A DNA stretch of 26,655 nt from positions 1 to 26,655 of the forward strand of contig JAILEL010000242.1 in the NCBI GenBank assembly GCA_024687845.1. The letters are read 5' to 3'. The notes under the pieces are model-generated. The model was not told the origin of the DNA. It saw only the letters and a list, made by a program, of their open reading frames with translations, and searched no databases. A program made the position numbers and the translations under genes. Shown here one piece after another: positions 1 to 7,693 of the stretch; the first letter of the stretch is position 1; the number at the start of each line of letters is the position of its first letter. This stretch comes from Eubacterium sp. Its GTDB lineage: Bacteria; Bacillota_A; Clostridia; Lachnospirales; Lachnospiraceae.

Positions 1-2
1 TT

Positions 3-251
3 TTAACTGCAATAGATATTGGAGCTGCTGCAATTGGAGCAGCACTTACCCCTTCAACTGATTTTAAGCTAGTGATAGGTCTTCGTCCTGAACATGTAAG
101 AAAAATAACTTCTATAGAGGCTAAAAAGGACGTTAAAATGAGAGTAGAAATGTCTGATGGAAACTTACTTGAAATTCGTTCGAGTTATGATGCATATAAT
201 AAAATATGTACATGGTTTAATAATAATAAATTTCCGCAGAATAATTACTAG
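3..251 (+). CDS. C-terminal part of an unidentified protein (5' end outside the window)
   Basis: An open frame enters from the left edge and stops at a TAG at 249-251, giving 82 residues. The visible part starts with a small, alanine- and glycine-rich stretch (IDIGAAAIGAAL), which could be part of a membrane segment. It continues as a mixed alpha/beta segment with the phrase VIGLRPEHV and ends in an Asn-rich tail. A strong terminator follows four bases after the stop, which supports this being a real gene end. I do not recognise the family, and the missing N-terminus prevents a functional call. Confidence 0.7.
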   Translation, partial: LTAIDIGAAAIGAALTPSTDFKLVIGLRPEHVRKITSIEAKKDVKMRVEMSDGNLLEIRSSYDAYNKICTWFNNNKFPQNNY

Positions 252-254
252 CCT

Positions 255-280
255 AAAACATCTGCTTAGCAGATGTTTTT
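255..280 (+). terminator. Rho-independent terminator of the first, partial gene
   Basis: AAAACATCTGCT at 255-266 pairs with AGCAGATGTTTT at 268-279. In practice the hairpin has a loop of a few bases. A T run is built into the 3' arm. It lies four bases after the stop codon of the upstream gene. Confidence 0.85.
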
Positions 281-288
281 ATAATCCT

Positions 289-347
289 TCCTTGTAAGCG
301 TAGCGCCTGGTCTTTGGAGATGGGAAGACCAGCGAAGCTGCTAGGGA
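289..347. repeat. Imperfect long palindrome, possible REP-like element or structured RNA
   Basis: TGGTCTT at 308-314 pairs with AAGACCA at 325-331. Outside this core, two AGC/GCU pairings and an outer TCCTT (289-293) with AGGGA (343-347) extend the fold. The block is visibly GC-richer than the AT-rich sequence around it. It has no T run after it, so it is not an ordinary terminator. Repeat status is inferred from the fold and base composition; no second copy is visible in this window. Confidence 0.45.
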
Positions 348-523
348 TGGTACCCAAATAATAAAGAATGTAGGAAATATAATGAAAAAGAAATTATTGA
401 TATCACTTTTAATAATAACGGAAGTAAAACTTCCGTTTATGAAGAGGTATAAGCAACAAAAAAGCCGCACTACCTCTAGGGTATATTACTAATATATTGT
501 TTTGATAATATGGTCTATCTGAC
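348..523. other. Gene-free stretch between palindrome and terminator
   Basis: No convincing gene is seen on either strand; the only minus-strand frame here is short, Phe/Ile-rich and lacks a ribosome binding site. The stretch holds a small perfect hairpin (AACGGAAG at 417-424 with CTTCCGTT at 430-437) and a distant AGAGGTA / TACCTCT pair (443-449, 471-477). It could carry a short untranslated transcript that ends at the 524-560 terminator, but no clear promoter for one is visible. Confidence 0.4.
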
Positions 524-560
524 AAAGGCGTTATAGTAATAAACTATAGCGCCTTTTTTA
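524..560 (+). terminator. Strong rho-independent terminator with no gene directly upstream
   Basis: A 14-bp stem with one G-U pair (524-537 with 543-556) encloses the loop AATAA, and six Ts overlap the end of the stem. The nearest upstream gene already has its own terminator at 255-280. This one therefore either serves a small RNA in between or is a leftover of a lost gene. Confidence 0.85.
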
Positions 561-580
561 TATTATAGGGGTATCACCTG

Positions 581-589
581 TGATATACT
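581..589 (+). promoter_or_regulatory. Extended -10 promoter for the zinc-ribbon gene
   Basis: TG-A-TATACT forms an extended -10 element about 43 bases before the ATG at 633. I see no good -35 hexamer 17 bases upstream, which fits an extended -10 promoter. The same TGaTATAnT form occurs before several other genes in this window. Confidence 0.55.
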
Positions 590-632
590 AAATGGCATAG
601 GAATAAAGTAAAACAAAGAAAGAGGAAAAACA

Positions 633-1484
633 ATGTTTTGTGGTAAATGTGGCACAGATAATCCAAATGACAATAAGTTCTGTAACAAGTGCGGAGCACC
701 ACTTGGAGCACCAGTGGGCGTACAGCCTATGCAGAATCAGCCTGTAATGAATCAAGGTTACAATCCAAATATGTATCAGCAGCCAGCAAATAAGGGAAAC
801 AATACAGCAGTAATAGTAGCAGCTGTTTCAGTATTTGTTTCTATACTAGTTGTAATGACATGTCTAATCTTATTTGTTTGGAAACCATTTGAAAAAGATG
901 ATAAAGGTGATAGATCAAGAAACTCAGGAAGAGATTCTGGATATTCTTCAGCATCAAATAGAAAAAGTGGCGATAGTTCTTCGTCGGCAAGAGAAAGTGA
1001 TTATTCTGGTCCAGGTGAAAAGATAGAATCACCAGCTGTTGAAGCTACAGCTGCACCATCATATGACCAATCAATGCCTGCTGATGCAAGTGTATATTCT
1101 AGTAATCCAGAAGATATATTCTATATCTTCTTTCAGGCATTTTTATATGATGATCCTAATACTGTATATGACTGCTATCCACCATTTGATAAGCTTAGTT
1201 TATCTGAATGTGAGATGTGGACAGAACAAAACAGTGAACTTAAATATGACTTTGGATATACAGCGATGGGTTATCATACATATACAGACTCAGAATATAA
1301 TGACTTAATTGATAGAATATATTCTGAAACAGGCTACATAGCTAATGAAATAGATGAAGCTGCGGTAGTATATACACATTATTTTCTGGATGAATATGAA
1401 GAACTTGATGATGAAATGATAGTAATCAAAATTAGCGGTAGATGGTATATATATGACCTTGGAGATATAGATATTTATCTTTAA
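633..1484 (+). CDS. Zinc-ribbon membrane protein with an extracytoplasmic C-terminal domain
   Basis: 283 residues. The N-terminus is a small zinc ribbon with CxxC pairs at C3/C6 and C17/C20, of the kind found at the start of many Firmicutes membrane proteins. A Gln/Asn/Pro-rich linker leads to one membrane helix at about residues 58-83. Next comes a Ser/Asp/Gly-rich low-complexity linker (about 88-150), then a folded, acidic C-terminal domain of about 130 residues ending in SGRWYIYDLGD. That ending resembles the last strands of NTF2-like or DUF4878-type lipoprotein domains (inference). The expected topology is a ribbon inside the cell and the C-terminal domain outside. An AGAGG site precedes the ATG, and the promoter is at 581-589. 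No function can be assigned; it could be a sensor or an envelope stress protein. Confidence 0.85.
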   Translation: MFCGKCGTDNPNDNKFCNKCGAPLGAPVGVQPMQNQPVMNQGYNPNMYQQPANKGNNTAVIVAAVSVFVSILVVMTCLILFVWKPFEKDDKGDRSRNSGRDSGYSSASNRKSGDSSSSARESDYSGPGEKIESPAVEATAAPSYDQSMPADASVYSSNPEDIFYIFFQAFLYDDPNTVYDCYPPFDKLSLSECEMWTEQNSELKYDFGYTAMGYHTYTDSEYNDLIDRIYSETGYIANEIDEAAVVYTHYFLDEYEELDDEMIVIKISGRWYIYDLGDIDIYL

Positions 1485-1539
1485 AATCGATTTATATTAT
1501 TGATGGAACAATAAATTGCAAGAATGCCCATGACATAAT

Positions 1540-1572
1540 ACCATTCAGTTGGTAATGATTACTACGAATGGT
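1540..1572. repeat. Intergenic inverted repeat upstream of the acetyltransferase
   Basis: ACCATTC at 1540-1546 is matched by GAATGGT at 1566-1572, with a nested GTAAT-G-ATTAC palindrome in the loop. It lies 55 bases after the zinc-ribbon gene and 46 bases before the acetyltransferase. There is no T run, so it is either a weak terminator or an operator-like site. Confidence 0.4.
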
Positions 1573-1618
1573 GTTAAAGGAAATGGAATATACTTAGGAA
1601 ATCAGTGGGAAAAATAAA

Positions 1619-2230
1619 ATGAAAGAAAAAGATATAATGCTATCTGGAAAGTTGTATGATCCAAATGACTCTGAACTGCTAGAACTCAGAATAAAAGCGC
1701 ATAAGCTTTCCAATAAATACAATACCACACCTGAAACTGAGGTAAAGAAACGACAGGAAATTCTCAAAGAACTGATTGGAGAATTGGGAGAAGATGCATA
1801 TTTACAGGGACCGGTTCAAATTGATTATGGATGCTTTACAAGTATAGGAGAGCGCACTTATGCAAACTTTAATCTTACCATACTTGATACCTGCCCTGTG
1901 AAAATAGGAAAGGATGTATTCATCGGTCCGAATGTGTCGATTCTTACACCGATGCATCCATTAAGGTGGCAGGAGAGAAATGCTTATCACAGGGAAGATG
2001 GCGTGCTGACTGATAAGGAATATGGTAAGCCTATAACAATAGGTGATAATGTATGGCTTGCGGGAAATGTAACCATATGCGGTGGTGTGACAATTGGTGC
2101 CGGTTCGGTCATAGGTGCCGGAAGTGTAGTAACAAGAGATATTCCGCCTGACAGTCTGGCTGCCGGAAATCCATGCAGAGTTATCAGAAGCATTACGGAA
2201 AATGACCGAATGCAATCCTGTTTTACTTAA
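1619..2230 (+). CDS. Sugar O-acetyltransferase, maltose/galactoside acetyltransferase family
   Basis: 203 residues, the usual length for the LacA/Maa/NodL family. These enzymes transfer acetyl from acetyl-CoA to a sugar hydroxyl in the cytoplasm. The start MKEKDIMLSGKLYDPNDSEL matches the family's N-terminal Mac domain, which supports this ATG over the internal Met7. The left-handed beta-helix is visible as hexapeptide repeats (VKIGKDVFIGPNVSI, ITIGDNVWLAGNVTI, VTIGAGSVIGAGSVV). The catalytic histidine is H113 in TPMHPL, and the end AAGNPCRVIR is typical. The Shine-Dalgarno site is weak. The physiological acceptor is unknown. The decayed sugar transporter directly downstream suggests the gene may once have belonged to a sugar-use cluster (inference). 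Confidence 0.93.
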   Translation: MKEKDIMLSGKLYDPNDSELLELRIKAHKLSNKYNTTPETEVKKRQEILKELIGELGEDAYLQGPVQIDYGCFTSIGERTYANFNLTILDTCPVKIGKDVFIGPNVSILTPMHPLRWQERNAYHREDGVLTDKEYGKPITIGDNVWLAGNVTICGGVTIGAGSVIGAGSVVTRDIPPDSLAAGNPCRVIRSITENDRMQSCFT

Positions 2231-2460
2231 TACAATAAAGGTCTAACGCGTTCGACTTTTAATGTGTACATGCCATGATTCGTATTGCGAAAGAATTATA
2301 AAATATAGAAATGAAACATATTTGGTACAAGAGAGATATAAAATGAACACACCTAAGGTTTTTGAGAGTGAGTAATGGTTCAGTCTGATGTTGCTGATAA
2401 TAAATCACATGAAGAAGATATTGAAGCAGGAAGTATCTCAACGATATATACGGTGTTTAA
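2231..2460. other. Intergenic stretch without a recognisable gene
   Basis: Both strands are broken by stops. I see no coding signal, terminator or clear promoter here. Because it directly precedes transporter debris, it may be further decayed sequence, but I could not match it to any family. Confidence 0.5.
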
Positions 2461-2800
2461 TGCATAAATATTTTAGTAGATGGTACATATGATCAGCAGG
2501 TCGCAGGCTTCAAGGATGGCAAGTATGCATTCATTACTCAGGGTAACTGGTGCGTAACAAGCCCTGATGATGTAAGCTTCGAGTGTGGCTTTGCTCCTTA
2601 TGCCTTCAATGATGCTTGGGCAGAATGGCAAGGTAAAGACACTTCCAGTAGCTGTACAGGCATTTGTCGGTTCCTACGTTAAGCAGTGGAATCTGATTCT
2701 TTCAGGTGCATTGCTCGCTATAATACCGATAGTAATTCTGTTTTTCTTCGCTCAGAAGCAGATCATGGAAGGTATGATAGAAGGAGCTGTAAAAGGATAA
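2461..2800 (+). pseudogene. Remnant of a sugar ABC transporter: binding-protein fragment joined to a permease tail
   Basis: Two fragments lie in different frames. In the frame open from 2461 the translation VDGTYDQQVAGFKDGKYAFI, followed by TQGNWCVTSPDDV and GFAPYAFND, looks like the middle of an extracellular carbohydrate-binding protein. It has no start codon or signal peptide. From about 2620 the frame shared with 2585-2800 reads KTLPVAVQAFVGSYVKQWNL and ends in EGMIEGAVKG at the TAA (2798-2800). This is the characteristic C-terminal end of a MalG-type permease. The join lies at about 2610-2630. A deletion that removed the rest of the binding protein and most of the permease gene explains the arrangement. 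Neither piece can be functional; a 71-residue product from the ATG at 2585 is possible but unlikely. Confidence 0.75.
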
Positions 2801-2842
2801 AAAACAAATTCGTTTTCCTTAATAACTTTTTAATATCTTGTG

Positions 2843-2851
2843 TGATATATA
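2843..2851 (+). promoter_or_regulatory. Possible extended -10 promoter for the alpha/beta hydrolase
   Basis: TG-A-TATATA lies 43 bases before the start at 2895. The surrounding sequence is very AT-rich, so the exact hexamer is uncertain, and there is no clear -35. Confidence 0.4.
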
Positions 2852-2894
2852 TATTTTATCACTCATTGTTAGAAATTTATTAGGGAGACGAAGC

Positions 2895-4010
2895 ATGGAA
2901 AATATTGAAGATTCAAAGGCTAAAATAAAAAAGAAACATTCAAAAAAGAAAAAAATATTTATAATTGTTTTAAGTATTCTCGCACTTTTATTTGCTGGGT
3001 GGTGGATACTATGTGTAAAACTGTATGATGAAAATATTAATATACGTGGAGACAGTTATAAACCATTAATGCTTCGATTAGAAGATTTTGATGGATTGGA
3101 GTGTACCGAATACACCTTTACATCTGATAAAGGACAGAAACTGGCTGGATATCTGTATAGTATTGGAGGTAATCAGCATGGAATAGTTGTTATTGCACAT
3201 GGATTTGGTGGTGGCGGCCACAATTCCTACATGGACTGCGCCAACTATTTTGCTCAAAATGGATACTATGTATTTGCCTATGACGCAACTGGAACTGACA
3301 AGAGTGAAGGCGAAGGAATAGGCGGTGTTCCCCAGGGAGTGGTAGATCTTGACTATGCAATCTCCTTTGTTGAAGCAAATAATGATATTCCGAAGCTTCC
3401 TATAGTCCTTTTTGGACATAGCTGGGGTGGCTATTCGGTTAGCGCTGTATTAACATATCATCCTGAAGTAAAGGCAGTTATTGAATGCTCAGGCTTTAAC
3501 AGATCGTCAGATATGTTTGAATCTGGAGGCAAGTCATCTGCAGGTGATCTTATATATGCGATGACACCATTTATCAGAATTCATGAAAAGATAAAATACG
3601 GTAAGTATGCAAGTAATACCGCAATGGACGGATTCGATGCAACTGATGCGGCAGTAATGATTGTGCACAGTGCCGATGATACAGTGATCGGCATCGAATA
3701 TGGATGCGATAAATACTATGAAAAATATAAAGACGACGCCAGATTTACATTTTTAAGATTTGAGGATAGAGGCCACAATAGCATATTTAATGATCAGAAT
3801 GATACTTATGTGGATGAATTTGATGCACAGTTTGATAAATGGCTTGAAACGCTTGACTATGATTATAATGCAGAGGAGAATAAAGACAGGTTCAAAGAAG
3901 ACAAAGCCGAATATATTAATAAAAATCTTGATCATGCAAGGTGGAGCAACCGTCTGGATGCAGAATTGTTTACACAGTTTTTGGATTTTTACAATAAAGC
4001 AGTTCAGTAG
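2895..4010 (+). CDS. Membrane-anchored alpha/beta hydrolase
   Basis: 371 residues from the ATG at 2895, which has AGGGAG just upstream. The in-frame ATG at 2838 lacks such a site and would add 19 residues in front of the basic stretch. The N-terminus is very basic (KKKHSKKKK), followed by one membrane helix (about 21-41), so the catalytic domain should lie outside the cell. The alpha/beta hydrolase core shows the oxyanion-hole region VVIAHGFGGGG (98-108) and the nucleophile elbow GHSWGG with S176. An acid is likely at D261 or D262 (HSADDTV), and the catalytic histidine is H294 (DRGHNS). It resembles esterases and peptidases of the S9/BAAT-like type found in Firmicutes. The substrate cannot be told from the sequence. 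Confidence 0.9.
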   Translation: MENIEDSKAKIKKKHSKKKKIFIIVLSILALLFAGWWILCVKLYDENINIRGDSYKPLMLRLEDFDGLECTEYTFTSDKGQKLAGYLYSIGGNQHGIVVIAHGFGGGGHNSYMDCANYFAQNGYYVFAYDATGTDKSEGEGIGGVPQGVVDLDYAISFVEANNDIPKLPIVLFGHSWGGYSVSAVLTYHPEVKAVIECSGFNRSSDMFESGGKSSAGDLIYAMTPFIRIHEKIKYGKYASNTAMDGFDATDAAVMIVHSADDTVIGIEYGCDKYYEKYKDDARFTFLRFEDRGHNSIFNDQNDTYVDEFDAQFDKWLETLDYDYNAEENKDRFKEDKAEYINKNLDHARWSNRLDAELFTQFLDFYNKAVQ

Positions 4011-4044
4011 CTTAAGTCCTTTTCTATTCAAAAACTTCCTTTTA

Positions 4045-4053
4045 TGATATATT
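4045..4053 (+). promoter_or_regulatory. Possible extended -10 promoter for the Nudix gene
   Basis: TG-A-TATATT lies 33 bases before the ATG at 4087. It matches the form seen before other genes of this window. No clear -35 is visible. Confidence 0.4.
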
Positions 4054-4086
4054 TTATATATATGAAGGATAAAGGAGACCAAAGGA

Positions 4087-4662
4087 ATGGGACTTTATAA
4101 GATTACTGATATAGTTGAAGCAGATTTTGGCTGCGAAGAACATCAGGACGGACCTCATGCTGTTCTAAAACTGGAAGATGGAAATAGTGTTGAAGTAACT
4201 GAAAAATGGATAGCTGAGCAGGGCATCGAAGAAGGAAAATATATCTGGCTCGATGAAGAGAAAAAAGCAAGTAAGGCTATTCGGGTTGTTGCAGCGGTAA
4301 TTAAACATGGTAATAAGATATTTGCGACTCAACGCGGGTATGGTGAATTCAAAGATAAGTGGGAATTTCCCGGAGGGAAGATAGAAGCAGATGAATCACC
4401 TGAAGCAGCACTTGCCAGGGAAATCAAAGAAGAACTGGATACTGATATTGAGGTTGGCGAGCATATCATAACAGTAGATACAGATTATCCTAATTTCCAT
4501 ATTAAAATGTATGTTTACTGGTGCACTATATTAAATGGAGAACTTACTTTATTAGAGCATGAAGCAGCAAAGTGGGTTGAGCTAAATGATAAAATTCCAA
4601 CTACTGTAGACTGGCTTCCGGCAGATCTGGAAGTGGTGTTTGAGATGCTTAAATCAAAATGA
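4087..4662 (+). CDS. Nudix hydrolase (MutT-like) with an extra N-terminal module
   Basis: 191 residues; AAAGGAG sits nine bases before the ATG. Residues about 64-190 form a MutT-type Nudix domain. The Nudix box spans 97-121, starting GGKIEADE and continuing REIKEEL. The usual Gly near its end is Asp118, while the metal-binding REXXEE glutamates are intact. MutT enzymes hydrolyse oxidised or otherwise unwanted nucleoside triphosphates to the monophosphate in the cytoplasm. The first about 58 residues are not part of a normal MutT. They read like a small beta-rich module with the phrases DIVEADFGCEE and VLKLEDGNSVEVTEKWI, which I do not recognise. The module may set substrate or partner specificity (inference). 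A mobile element lies just after the stop. Confidence 0.9.
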   Translation: MGLYKITDIVEADFGCEEHQDGPHAVLKLEDGNSVEVTEKWIAEQGIEEGKYIWLDEEKKASKAIRVVAAVIKHGNKIFATQRGYGEFKDKWEFPGGKIEADESPEAALAREIKEELDTDIEVGEHIITVDTDYPNFHIKMYVYWCTILNGELTLLEHEAAKWVELNDKIPTTVDWLPADLEVVFEMLKSK

Positions 4663-4676
4663 GAATTTGATAAGGC

Positions 4677-4811
4677 GTTACTATACACGATTTATTGCCT
4701 CCGTAAGGAGGCAGTAGAACACCGTCTGCAGATTTTATAAGCTTGCGGGAGTAAATCTGCATGACGTGTGTGGAATCAAGAGTGTATTCTGAGTTAACCG
4801 TGAATAGTAAC
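4677..4811. mobile_element. 135-bp non-autonomous insertion element (MITE-like) with 8-bp target duplication
   Basis: The left end GTTACTATACACG (4677-4689) and right end CGTGAATAGTAAC (4799-4811) are inverted repeats matching at 12 of 13 positions. Both ends are flanked by the same 8-mer, GATAAGGC (4669-4676 and 4812-4819), in direct orientation, as expected for a target-site duplication. The interior has no coding frame. It folds well: GCCTCC-GTAA-GGAGGC at 4697-4712, and GCAGATTT (4728-4735) with AAATCTGC (4753-4760), the latter extended by CAC/GTG and GTC/GAC pairs. No transposase gene is seen in the window, so a transposase elsewhere in the genome must have moved it. It sits between the Nudix stop and the promoter of the hybrid kinase. 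Confidence 0.75.
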
Positions 4812-4859
4812 GATAAGGCATACGTGAAGAAAAATATTGTATAAAGAAAAACCGGAATA

Positions 4860-4868
4860 TGATATACT
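4860..4868 (+). promoter_or_regulatory. Extended -10 promoter for the hybrid histidine kinase
   Basis: TG-A-TATACT lies 55 bases before the ATG at 4924. TTGTAT occurs further upstream at 4837-4842, but its spacing of 20 is too long for a standard -35. The promoter is about 50 bases beyond the mobile element, so the insertion did not remove it. Confidence 0.5.
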
Positions 4869-4923
4869 ATTACACGATTTGGCTTAGGCAAATCATAAAA
4901 TACTTATTTAGGACGGTTTTTAC

Positions 4924-7686
4924 ATGAATGATACTAAAAAACAAGGGTTTTTAGAGATTAGCATTTTTACAATAAAGCTACTTATGTGTATTATGCTGAT
5001 TTTTAACGCCTTTGTTTTTATTTTTTATGGGTTGATTAATAGAGGTGACAAGATTGGCACTGACGAGGTTCAGTTTGTTGAGAACTGGAAGACTGATTAT
5101 GGTGAGGATGGTGCTCAGCTGATTAGCTCGACGCTTCCTCAGAATTTACAGGCAAATGAATACCTGTTTTTTGAGACTCGGAAAGATGTTTACGTTTATA
5201 TAAACGGCGAGTTAAGGAAGGATTTTATTGAGAAAAGAGATATAAATACACCTGGTGGAGCATTAAAAAGGTTTCTGATGTCTGTACCTCTTAATGAGGA
5301 GGATTCAGGTGCAGAGATTACAATAGATAGAAGGTCTACTCAGGACATTGACAGAGGAATCCCAGAGGTTTTTATAAGTACTCGTTCGGGAGCAATCTGC
5401 TATTTGTTTAAAGCAGTTGGACCTTTATTTGTTCTTGCCTTTATTGTACTGATTTTCTCTTTTGTATCATTTATAGTAAGCTTAGTATTAAGACTACTAT
5501 ACAGACATAGAATTGATATGACATATGGGGCATTAGGAATCTTCAGCATAGCAGCCTGGATAATTACAGATTCCAGCCTCTTTCCGTTTGTTATTGGAGT
5601 ATATCATGTGAACGGACTGCTGAGTTTTATATTCTGCCTTATGATTCCGCTGCCACTTATTATATATCTGTCATCTATTCAGCGGTGGCGATACAGATGG
5701 AGCGTGTTAATTATTTCTCTGGTATCGATTCTCAATGCCGTGGTATGGCCGATCCTCCATTTTTCTGGCATAGTGAATTTTTATAATATGATTGATGTTG
5801 CAAACGGAGTGCTTGCATTTCTTGTTGCAGCAGGTATTTTCATACTTATTGTAGATGCAGCTCGGGGAAATGCAGTTTCTTACCGTTATACATTCCTTGG
5901 TTTCCTTGGATTCCTTCTGGGGTGTCTGTTTGAGCTGTTAAATATTCTCCTAGAAATGAGGATAGTCAGAGAATCCATTCCAATGGTTGTCGGACTTGCT
6001 TTTCTGCTTACATTTATAGTTATTCAGCAGGTGCATGATCTCAGAATGATGAATATGGAAAAACAGCATGCAATCGACATTTCTGAGGCAAAGACAAGAT
6101 TTCTTGCCAGCATGTCTCATGAGATCAGAACACCGATCAATGCTATTCTAGGTATGAATGAGATGATACTCAGAGAAAACAATGATAAGACCATCGATGA
6201 GTATTCAAGAAGTATAAAAACTTCAGGCAAGATGCTTCTGATGCTGGTAAATGATGTCCTTGATTTTACTAAGATAGAATCTGGGAAGCTGGAGATCAAA
6301 GAATCAGAATTTCTTATGTCTGAGATGCTTTATGATGTTATTTCTCTTATAAAAGAAAGGTCAGAAGAAAAATCTCTTGAGCTGAGATTCGAAATATTTG
6401 AAGAAGTTCCTGAAGAGCTGATTAGTGATGAATTCCGAATAAGACAGATACTTGTCAACCTGATGAACAATGCTGTCAAATACACCGAAACTGGTACAAT
6501 AACACTTAAGATAGGTGGAAATTATACAGATACTGGCTATGAACTGAAGCTTATAGTTAAGGATACAGGAAAAGGAATACGTGAAGAAGAGCAGGAGCAT
6601 TTGTTTGAAGCCTTTTCAAGAGTAGATGTCAAGGCAAATGCAAGTATTGAAGGCACAGGTCTGGGACTGGCCATCGTAAAGAGTATAGTAGATTCCATGG
6701 ACGGAAGCTATGGAGTTGAGAGTGAGTATGGAGTTGGTTCAGAGTTCTGGGTGAAGCTTCCAGTGAAATATAAATCACGTGAAACTCTTAAGAGTGATTT
6801 TATGGAGCGAAGAAATGAGCATACGACTGAGGATAACTCCTACAGCTTTATGGCTCCTGATGCAAAGATTCTTGCAGTTGATGACAATCAGTCAAACCTT
6901 AAGATTGTTAAGCTCTTCCTTAAGAAAAATGGAATAGTGCCGGATCTTTGCAGCTCTGGTGAGAGCGCTATTCAGAAATGTAAAGAGAATAAGTATGATC
7001 TTATTCTCCTGGATCATATGATGCCGTCACCGGATGGAATAGAAACACTGCATATTATAAGAGAATCAGCAGATTCACTTAACAAAGAAACTAAAACAAT
7101 TGTTCTTACGGCAAATGCAGTAGCTGGAAGCAGACAGATGTATATTAATGAAGGCTTTGATGATTATCTTACCAAGCCTTTAGATCCTAAGGTACTAGAA
7201 GAAACGGTAAGAAGAATACTTCCTAAGGATAAGATTAAGAATGAAAACGAGATAGAAGAAACTTCTGATGATGAGATACTTGAGTTTTTCCCTACTTCAA
7301 CAGCAGATGATGATATTGAATCCTTAAAAGACGGGCTGGCCTCCATAGACGGGCTTGATTATGATACAGCTCTCGCATATTGTGGTGGAGATGAGAGCTT
7401 GCTTCGTGAAATTATTGAAGATATAGCGACAGAAAGCCAGGAACGTATAGAAAGGATGAGAAAAAGTCTAGATGAAAAGGATATTAATTCCTATAGAATA
7501 GATGCTCACTCTATAAAAAGTTCAATGGCAACCATAGGACTGAAAGAATTCAGCGAAAAAGCAAAGACTCATGAGTTCGCAGCAAAAGATGACGACACTG
7601 ATTATATCTATGAGAATTCAGAAGCCTTTATACAAGAATATACAGAGATCTGCCAGAAACTGTCACACATTCTGAGTCAACTGTAA
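4924..7686 (+). CDS. Hybrid sensor histidine kinase with 7TM-like sensor, receiver and HPt domains
   Basis: 920 residues, a complete multistep phosphorelay in one chain. The N-terminus has a membrane helix (about 12-38), an extracellular beta-rich domain (about 45-155) and then six or seven helices (about 160-370), a layout like 7TMR-DISM receptors. The HisKA box SMSHEIRTPINAILGMNEM carries H399. The ATPase domain has the N box with N516 and the G boxes DTGKG and GTGLGL. The receiver (about 647-765) keeps acidic D653/D654, the phosphoacceptor D697, T729 and K751. The C-terminal HPt domain has H862 in AHSIKSS. Phosphate should pass H399 to D697 to H862 and on to a separate regulator. No such regulator is adjacent; the next gene is a GGDEF protein without a receiver. 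The ligand is unknown. Confidence 0.93.
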   Translation: MNDTKKQGFLEISIFTIKLLMCIMLIFNAFVFIFYGLINRGDKIGTDEVQFVENWKTDYGEDGAQLISSTLPQNLQANEYLFFETRKDVYVYINGELRKDFIEKRDINTPGGALKRFLMSVPLNEEDSGAEITIDRRSTQDIDRGIPEVFISTRSGAICYLFKAVGPLFVLAFIVLIFSFVSFIVSLVLRLLYRHRIDMTYGALGIFSIAAWIITDSSLFPFVIGVYHVNGLLSFIFCLMIPLPLIIYLSSIQRWRYRWSVLIISLVSILNAVVWPILHFSGIVNFYNMIDVANGVLAFLVAAGIFILIVDAARGNAVSYRYTFLGFLGFLLGCLFELLNILLEMRIVRESIPMVVGLAFLLTFIVIQQVHDLRMMNMEKQHAIDISEAKTRFLASMSHEIRTPINAILGMNEMILRENNDKTIDEYSRSIKTSGKMLLMLVNDVLDFTKIESGKLEIKESEFLMSEMLYDVISLIKERSEEKSLELRFEIFEEVPEELISDEFRIRQILVNLMNNAVKYTETGTITLKIGGNYTDTGYELKLIVKDTGKGIREEEQEHLFEAFSRVDVKANASIEGTGLGLAIVKSIVDSMDGSYGVESEYGVGSEFWVKLPVKYKSRETLKSDFMERRNEHTTEDNSYSFMAPDAKILAVDDNQSNLKIVKLFLKKNGIVPDLCSSGESAIQKCKENKYDLILLDHMMPSPDGIETLHIIRESADSLNKETKTIVLTANAVAGSRQMYINEGFDDYLTKPLDPKVLEETVRRILPKDKIKNENEIEETSDDEILEFFPTSTADDDIESLKDGLASIDGLDYDTALAYCGGDESLLREIIEDIATESQERIERMRKSLDEKDINSYRIDAHSIKSSMATIGLKEFSEKAKTHEFAAKDDDTDYIYENSEAFIQEYTEICQKLSHILSQL

Positions 7687-7693
7687 ATAGTAA
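7681..7693 (+). repeat. Degenerate copy of the insertion-element end motif
   Basis: CTGTAAATAGTAA overlaps the kinase stop codon and resembles the CCGTGAATAGTAA end of the element at 4677-4811, with two differences. The rest of the gap to 7919 holds a promoter and a 10-bp palindrome ATACTAGTAT (7720-7729), but no gene. The match is short and could be chance. Confidence 0.25.

Noticed and set aside
417..437. Small perfect hairpin as a terminator
   Set aside because: It has no T run on the plus strand and only a weak one on the minus strand, and no gene ends at it.
279..470. A 63-residue minus-strand open frame ending in a Pro/Lys/Arg-rich stretch
   Set aside because: It crosses the palindromic element and a terminator, has an atypical Phe/Ile-rich composition and no start signal. 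The palindrome explains the apparent coding end.
2585..2800. A real 71-residue membrane protein
   Set aside because: Only its last about 55 residues match a permease C-terminus, the first residues are a frame-shifted reading of the binding-protein fragment, and there is no ribosome binding site.
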